From the NCBI RefSeq assembly GCF_000474275.2, contig NZ_ATAE01000006.1, forward strand, positions 62,001 to 126,000: DNA of 64,000 nt, in the 5' to 3' direction. The notes under the pieces are model-generated. The model ran no database searches. It saw nothing but the letters and a program-made list of their open reading frames with translations, and was not told the DNA's origin. Source of the DNA: Alkalihalophilus marmarensis DSM 21297. GTDB lineage: Bacteria; Bacillota; Bacilli; Bacillales; Bacillaceae_D. Below are positions 59,831 to 64,000 of this stretch, piece after piece (within the stretch, counting starts at the first letter, position 1; each line of letters begins with the position of its first letter). The position numbers and the translations under genes were made by a program.

Positions 59831-60364
59831 ATGAAACGTAAACGATTAATCATGCGAACTTCTATACTTGCAGTGATTGCGATCGCCCTTGCCTATACGT
59901 TTTACTCAAACTATATAGCTGACCACAGTGTAGCACGAGCAGGAAATGATGCGGTCAATTTCGCGTTAACTGATCTAGAGGGAGAGCGGATTGAACTTGA
60001 TGAGTATAGGGGAAAAGGGGTATTTCTAAACTTCTGGGGTACTTACTGCCCTCCCTGTGTAAAAGAAATGCCTATTATGGAAGAGCTGTATGAGGAGTAC
60101 AAAGAACAAGGCGTTGAAATTATTGCTGTAAACGTGAATGAACCTGAATTGACGGTTAATCAATTTGTGAATCGCTTGAATCTTACTTTCCCGATTGCTA
60201 TTGATAAGGGGATGAGAGTAAGTGATGCTTATGGGATTTCACCTCTGCCAACGACAATATTAATTGATGAGCACGGGGAAATTGTAAAAGTTCATACTGG
60301 CGGAATGACTGATTCACAAGTAAGAGAGTTTTTAGAGTTAATTAAACCAAGCTCTAGTAATTAA
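59831..60364 (+). CDS. resA: Thiol-disulfide oxidoreductase ResA
   Basis: ResA reduces the CXXCH cysteines of apocytochrome c outside the membrane, before heme attachment. The 177-residue protein has an N-terminal anchor (about 8-26) and a thioredoxin fold with WGTYCPPC (Cys73, Cys76) and cis-Pro140 in PLPTT. B. subtilis ResA has CEPC; here the pair is CPPC. It starts the resABCDE operon. Between rluB and resA lies TATAAT and the palindrome AGTGATAATCACT (about 59779-59791), which may bind a redox regulator (inference). Confidence 0.92.
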   Translation: MKRKRLIMRTSILAVIAIALAYTFYSNYIADHSVARAGNDAVNFALTDLEGERIELDEYRGKGVFLNFWGTYCPPCVKEMPIMEELYEEYKEQGVEIIAVNVNEPELTVNQFVNRLNLTFPIAIDKGMRVSDAYGISPLPTTILIDEHGEIVKVHTGGMTDSQVREFLELIKPSSSN

Positions 60365-60424
60365 GTTTTTATTTAAATGAGGGGTAAATTGAAGTTAATC
60401 GAAGGGTAAATTGAGGTGTAAGGC

Positions 60425-62137
60425 ATGAAGAAAGTTACCTGTGAATGCGGCCACCAGAATCCTCTTGGGACGGAGATTTGTGAATCCTGCGGTAAACCGA
60501 TTGAGGAAAATTCAGAACCAAAGACGCTTCTAAATATGAGGTATGAAGGTGTAGCACGCCGTTCACAAACATATACAACAACGATTATCGACAAAATATG
60601 GATGTTCTTTTCATCTGTTAAAGTAGGAATTTGGCTGATTGTACTTACATTAGTAGCTTCGGCACTAGGGACGTTATTTCCTCAAGAAATGTATATCCCG
60701 CCTACTGCCAACCCATCTATTTACTATGCAGAAGAATATGGGTATTTGGGTGAAATCTATTACTTATTAGGTTTTCATAATTTATACAGTTCATGGTGGT
60801 ACATGCTGCTTGTAGCAGGGCTGGGTATCTCTCTAATTATTGCCAGCCTTGACCGAGTTGTTCCTTTGCATCGCGCATTGAAAACTCAGCGAGTAACGAG
60901 ACATGCTAACTTTATGAAACGCCAAAGAGTCTATGGAACATCGAGTATTTCTAAAGAAGAGGTTGACGCGACATTCAGTAAAGTCCGTGAACGCCTTGAA
61001 ATTAATAAATACAAGGTCTCAGAAGAGAATGGAAACTTAGTGGCAGAAAAAGGCCGCTTTTCCCGCTGGGGTCCTTATGTGAATCATGTGGGACTTATTG
61101 TTTTCTTAATTGGCTGTATGCTGCGTTACTTCCCTGGAATGTACATTGATGAGCATGTATGGATTCGTGAGGGTGATCAAGTAGTTGTTCCGGGAACAGA
61201 TGGCCAGTATTACATTGAAAATGAACGTTTCTTATTAGAGTTTTATGATGAGGACGATGAAACTTTCGGTGAAGCGATCCAACGGGGCGGCGGAGCTGTA
61301 GTCAGCAACTTCCAAACGGATGCCATTTTGTATGAGCGCCAAGATGCAGATACAGTTGGTGACTTAGGAGAACTAGTTCCGGTAGCCGAACATGAAGTCC
61401 GCGTTAACTTCCCGATGAGTCATAATGGATTTAATTTTTATCAGCTTGATTATAAGTTAAATGAATTAAAGACGATGAGCTTTACCGTTGAGAATAAAGA
61501 GACAGGGGAAACGCAGGGCCGCATGGACATTGATCTTTATAATCCACAGTCAAGCTATGATTTAGGTGACGGGTATGAAGTGAAGATTCGAGATTATTTC
61601 CCTGATTATTTCTTAAATAATGATAATGTTCCATCAACCCGTTCGAAAATTCCTGATAATCCAGTCTTTATTTTCGAGATGATTACACCTGAAACACCAG
61701 AGGGTGAAGTAAGCTTTGTAGGGATTCGTCAAAACTTAGAGCCGCTTGGTGAAAATCAATATAAGATGACGTTTTTAGATGTTGAAACGAATAACGTTAC
61801 GGCTCTTGGAGTGAGAAAAGATCGAACACTTCCTCTTCTTATTACAGGTGGTGTCATCTTTATGATTGGATTGATTCAAGGGTCTTACTGGGCTCATCGA
61901 AGAGTATGGATTCAACGGATTAACGGTGAAGTGTGGATTGCTGGTCATACGAATAAAAACTGGCTGACCTTGCGCCGCGATATTGATGAAGCGATCAAAG
62001 AAACGAACTTAACTTCTCCAAAAGATCAGGTAGAAGAAAAAGAAGCGAGCTTAGACAGTAAAGATGGTACATTTGAAAATGATCCATTAGAGAAAGTCCA
62101 TATTGACAGTAATATAGATAACGAGAGTAAAAACTAG
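60425..62137 (+). CDS. resB: Cytochrome c biogenesis protein ResB (with N-terminal zinc ribbon)
   Basis: With ResC, ResB forms the system-II heme export and cytochrome c synthase. The 570-residue protein begins with a zinc ribbon (Cys6, Cys8, Cys19, Cys22), then three membrane segments (about 62-80, 116-137, 213-230), a large external domain (about 240-500) and one more helix (about 467-485). The last 60 residues are acidic and probably cytoplasmic. GAGGTG lies before ATG 60425. Imperfect tandem copies of GGGTAAATTGA(A/G)GT precede the gene. Followed after 42 bases by resC. Confidence 0.94.
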   Translation: MKKVTCECGHQNPLGTEICESCGKPIEENSEPKTLLNMRYEGVARRSQTYTTTIIDKIWMFFSSVKVGIWLIVLTLVASALGTLFPQEMYIPPTANPSIYYAEEYGYLGEIYYLLGFHNLYSSWWYMLLVAGLGISLIIASLDRVVPLHRALKTQRVTRHANFMKRQRVYGTSSISKEEVDATFSKVRERLEINKYKVSEENGNLVAEKGRFSRWGPYVNHVGLIVFLIGCMLRYFPGMYIDEHVWIREGDQVVVPGTDGQYYIENERFLLEFYDEDDETFGEAIQRGGGAVVSNFQTDAILYERQDADTVGDLGELVPVAEHEVRVNFPMSHNGFNFYQLDYKLNELKTMSFTVENKETGETQGRMDIDLYNPQSSYDLGDGYEVKIRDYFPDYFLNNDNVPSTRSKIPDNPVFIFEMITPETPEGEVSFVGIRQNLEPLGENQYKMTFLDVETNNVTALGVRKDRTLPLLITGGVIFMIGLIQGSYWAHRRVWIQRINGEVWIAGHTNKNWLTLRRDIDEAIKETNLTSPKDQVEEKEASLDSKDGTFENDPLEKVHIDSNIDNESKN

Positions 62138-62179
62138 GATTTAAAAAATCAGATTGAAGAAAAGCTAGGAGGGTAAAAA

Positions 62180-63367
62180 ATGGCAGCAATAAGCGGTAAT
62201 TTATTATACGTTGCCTTTTTCCTCTATCTTGCTGCGACCATTGCCTTTGCAGTTTCTGTAACAGGAAGAAAATGGCGTAACAAGGCAGGAGAAATGAGTG
62301 GTAATAGATGGGGCTTTATCGGATTTCTTTCATCGATAGGAGCTTCCTTGTTTGCTACGGGATACTTTATCACCCGCTGGATGCATGCAGGTCATGCTCC
62401 GGTAAGTAATATGTTTGAATATATGACATTCCTAGGCATTGCAATAGGATATGCGTTTGTGATTATTTATGCGATTTATCGTTCGAATGTCCTTGGAATG
62501 TTTACAATGCCGATTGTTATGTTAATTGTTGCGTATGCTTCACTTTTTCCACGTGAAGTCGAGCCATTGATTCCAGCCTTGCAAAGTAACTGGCTGACTA
62601 TTCATGTTATTACCGTAGCACTTGGTCAAGGGATTTTATCAATTGGTATGGCCGCTGGATTAGTCTACTTAGTTCGTACGCTTGATTTTACGAAAACAAA
62701 TAAACGAACTCGTGCATTTGAATTCGTTATGTATTCTTTAATTAGTTTGGTTGGTTTCATTCTAATCGGCTATTTATTTAGTGCGATGAATTATGAGGCG
62801 ACATTTAATTATGTTAATGAACAAGATCTTGAAGCACAGATGGTATATAATTTGCCACCTCTGGTTGGTCCTCATGAAGGGGAGCTAGTCACAGAAAATC
62901 GAATGGAGCCATTTTTTAATGCACCGGCAATCATTAGAGCAAATGATTTGAACACAGTTATTTGGTCATTAATTGCAGGTTTAGTATTATATGTTGCTCT
63001 TCGCCTTATCTTACGAAAACGAATTGGCGGGGCCATTCAGCCGCTTCTTAAAGGAGTGAGTCCGCAAGCAGTAGATGAAGTCAGTTATCGTGCGATTGCA
63101 ATCGGCTTTCCTGTATTTGCGCTTGGAGGACTAATCTTTGCCATGATTTGGGCTCAAATTGCTTGGTCCAGATTCTGGGGCTGGGACCCGAAAGAAGTAT
63201 GGGCTCTCGTTACCTTCTTATTCTATGCAGCGTATCTACATTTGCGACTGTCAAGAGGCTGGCAAGGAGAACGTTCAGCTTGGTTATGCGTTATTGGATT
63301 TGCCATTATCATGTTTAACCTTGTTTTCGTTAACTTGGTCATTGCAGGCTTGCATTCATACGCATAA
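62180..63367 (+). CDS. resC: Cytochrome c biogenesis protein ResC
   Basis: The 395-residue membrane protein of the CcsA/CcmC family has the tryptophan-rich heme-handling motif WSRFWGWDPKEVWAL (about 330-344) and several conserved His in external loops. About eight to ten helices. It partners ResB in heme delivery to apocytochrome c. AGGAGGGTAAAA stands before ATG 62180. A terminator follows, separating it from resD. Confidence 0.95.
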   Translation: MAAISGNLLYVAFFLYLAATIAFAVSVTGRKWRNKAGEMSGNRWGFIGFLSSIGASLFATGYFITRWMHAGHAPVSNMFEYMTFLGIAIGYAFVIIYAIYRSNVLGMFTMPIVMLIVAYASLFPREVEPLIPALQSNWLTIHVITVALGQGILSIGMAAGLVYLVRTLDFTKTNKRTRAFEFVMYSLISLVGFILIGYLFSAMNYEATFNYVNEQDLEAQMVYNLPPLVGPHEGELVTENRMEPFFNAPAIIRANDLNTVIWSLIAGLVLYVALRLILRKRIGGAIQPLLKGVSPQAVDEVSYRAIAIGFPVFALGGLIFAMIWAQIAWSRFWGWDPKEVWALVTFLFYAAYLHLRLSRGWQGERSAWLCVIGFAIIMFNLVFVNLVIAGLHSYA

Positions 63368-63374
63368 GCTGTTT

Positions 63375-63405
63375 AGACCCTCGTATAGTTGCGAGGGTCT
63401 TTCTT
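63375..63405 (+). terminator. Intrinsic terminator between resC and resD
   Basis: AGACCCTCG pairs with CGAGGGTCT around eight bases, then TTCTTTG. Confidence 0.85.
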
Positions 63406-63521
63406 TGTATTTTAAGATGATGACATGTTTAAGATAATGACATGGTAGTTTATTTTTCAGCATTTAGCATGCTACACTTAATAGAATGAATTAACTTACC
63501 TATTTAGGAGGTTTTATACAT

Positions 63522-64000
63522 ATGGAAAAAGAAGCAAAGATTTTAGTCGTAGATGATGAAGATCGTATCCGCAGACTTTTGAAGATGTATTTAGAGAGAG
63601 AAAATTATGAAGTTGAAGAGGCGGAGAATGGTGAGAAAGCTTTAAGTCTCGCACTTGAATTAGACTATGATCTTATCTTATTAGATATTATGATGCCTGG
63701 TATGGATGGCATCGAAGTGTGTCAAGAATTACGTAAAACAAAAGCCACTCCAGTTATGATGCTGACTGCAAAAGGAGAGGAAGCCAATCGTGTACAAGGG
63801 TTTGAAGTCGGAACAGATGATTACATCGTTAAGCCTTTTAGTCCGCGAGAAGTTGTATTGAGAGTGAAGGCGCTCTTGCGTCGTTCTTCTACAACCAAAT
63901 TCCTTCAGACCGATACGCAGACAAAAGATGTATTAGTGTTTCCACATTTAACAATTGACAATGATGCACACCGAGTATCTGTAAATGGGGATGAAATCAG
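63522..64000 (+). CDS. resD: Response regulator ResD (partial, cut by the window end)
   Basis: ResD with the kinase ResE controls anaerobic respiration and cytochrome genes in Bacillus. The first 159 codons are visible: a receiver domain with acidic pair Asp11-Asp12 (VVDDEDR), phospho-acceptor Asp55 (LLDIMMPGMDG) and the Lys in DDYIVKPF, followed by the start of an OmpR-type winged helix. TAGGAGG is before ATG 63522. Position after resABC fits. The frame has no stop before the window end. Confidence 0.95.
   Translation, partial: MEKEAKILVVDDEDRIRRLLKMYLERENYEVEEAENGEKALSLALELDYDLILLDIMMPGMDGIEVCQELRKTKATPVMMLTAKGEEANRVQGFEVGTDDYIVKPFSPREVVLRVKALLRRSSTTKFLQTDTQTKDVLVFPHLTIDNDAHRVSVNGDEI

Noticed and set aside
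1-64000. tRNA, rRNA or prophage genes
   Set aside because: No cloverleaf-like or rRNA segments and no phage structural genes were recognised while reading both strands.

Overview
The window is chromosomal DNA of an endospore-forming member of the Bacillaceae (low-GC Gram-positive). It carries forespore and mother-cell genes (spoIIM, spoIIAA-spoIIAB-sigF, two spoVA loci, dacF, dacB-spmA-spmB, mciZ). Ribosome binding sites match AAGGAGG, GTG and TTG starts are frequent, and the backbone gene order follows Bacillus subtilis: mciZ/nudF, spoIIM, fur, yqzK, xerD, deoB, punA, dacF, spoIIA, spoVA, lysA, ppiB, ribDEBAHT, ypuF, scpAB, dacB, spmAB, rluB, resABCD. An alkaliphile-type Bacillus is possible but is not shown by the sequence.

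Layout. 0-8 kb: end of the methionine-salvage operon (mtnB end, mtnD), an FMN-binding protein, a YhfK-like reductase, an AEC transporter, uppP, a TlpA-type thioredoxin, a DUF3866 protein, an elongated mciZ antisense to that gene's end, nudF, and a methionine gamma-lyase with a cre site over its promoter. 8-15.5 kb: spoIIM, fur, yqzK, xerD, then nucleoside catabolism (deoB, two purine nucleoside phosphorylase paralogues separated by a repeat element, pdp). 15.5-22 kb: genes placed between pdp and dacF (ohr, patatin, YdjM-type hydrolase, bdbC plus thioredoxin, threonine synthase, DAACS symporter, alpha/beta hydrolase). 22.4-30.6 kb: dacF, spoIIA operon and the complete seven-gene spoVA operon. 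30.6-33.2 kb: lysine riboswitch, lysA, two oppositely oriented repeats, ppiB. 33.3-41 kb: pepQ and SSS symporter, SIMPL protein, YtrA-type ABC operon with a clear operator, SUKH protein, CPA1 antiporter. 41.1-47.8 kb: FMN riboswitch, rib operon, ypuF, scpAB. 47.9-56.4 kb: sodF, then an accessory spore cluster. 56.6-64 kb: dacB-spmAB, rluB, resABC and the start of resD.

The most notable part is 48.9-56.4 kb. It holds a second, reduced spoVA operon in the order DUF1657, YhcN/YlaJ lipoprotein, SpoVAC, SpoVAD, SpoVAE, DUF1657, and a DUF421-DUF1657 fusion (2Duf type). That is the layout of the spoVA2mob operon linked to very high spore heat resistance in B. subtilis. It is flanked by two more DUF421 genes, one overlapping a phosphodiesterase-like lipoprotein gene, and by an unrecognised membrane-anchored gene. 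Sequences resembling sigma-G promoters lie before the operon, before the unknown gene (divergent and interleaved), and before one flanking DUF421 gene, which suggests a forespore inner-membrane module. No transposase or integrase was seen near it.

Regulatory sites read directly from sequence include sigma-F, sigma-G and sigma-E type promoters before dacF, spoVAA and spoIIM, a PerR/Fur-like box before fur, cre, lysine and FMN riboswitches, a YtrA-like operator and many intrinsic terminators. No tRNA, rRNA, CRISPR array, insertion sequence or prophage was found.
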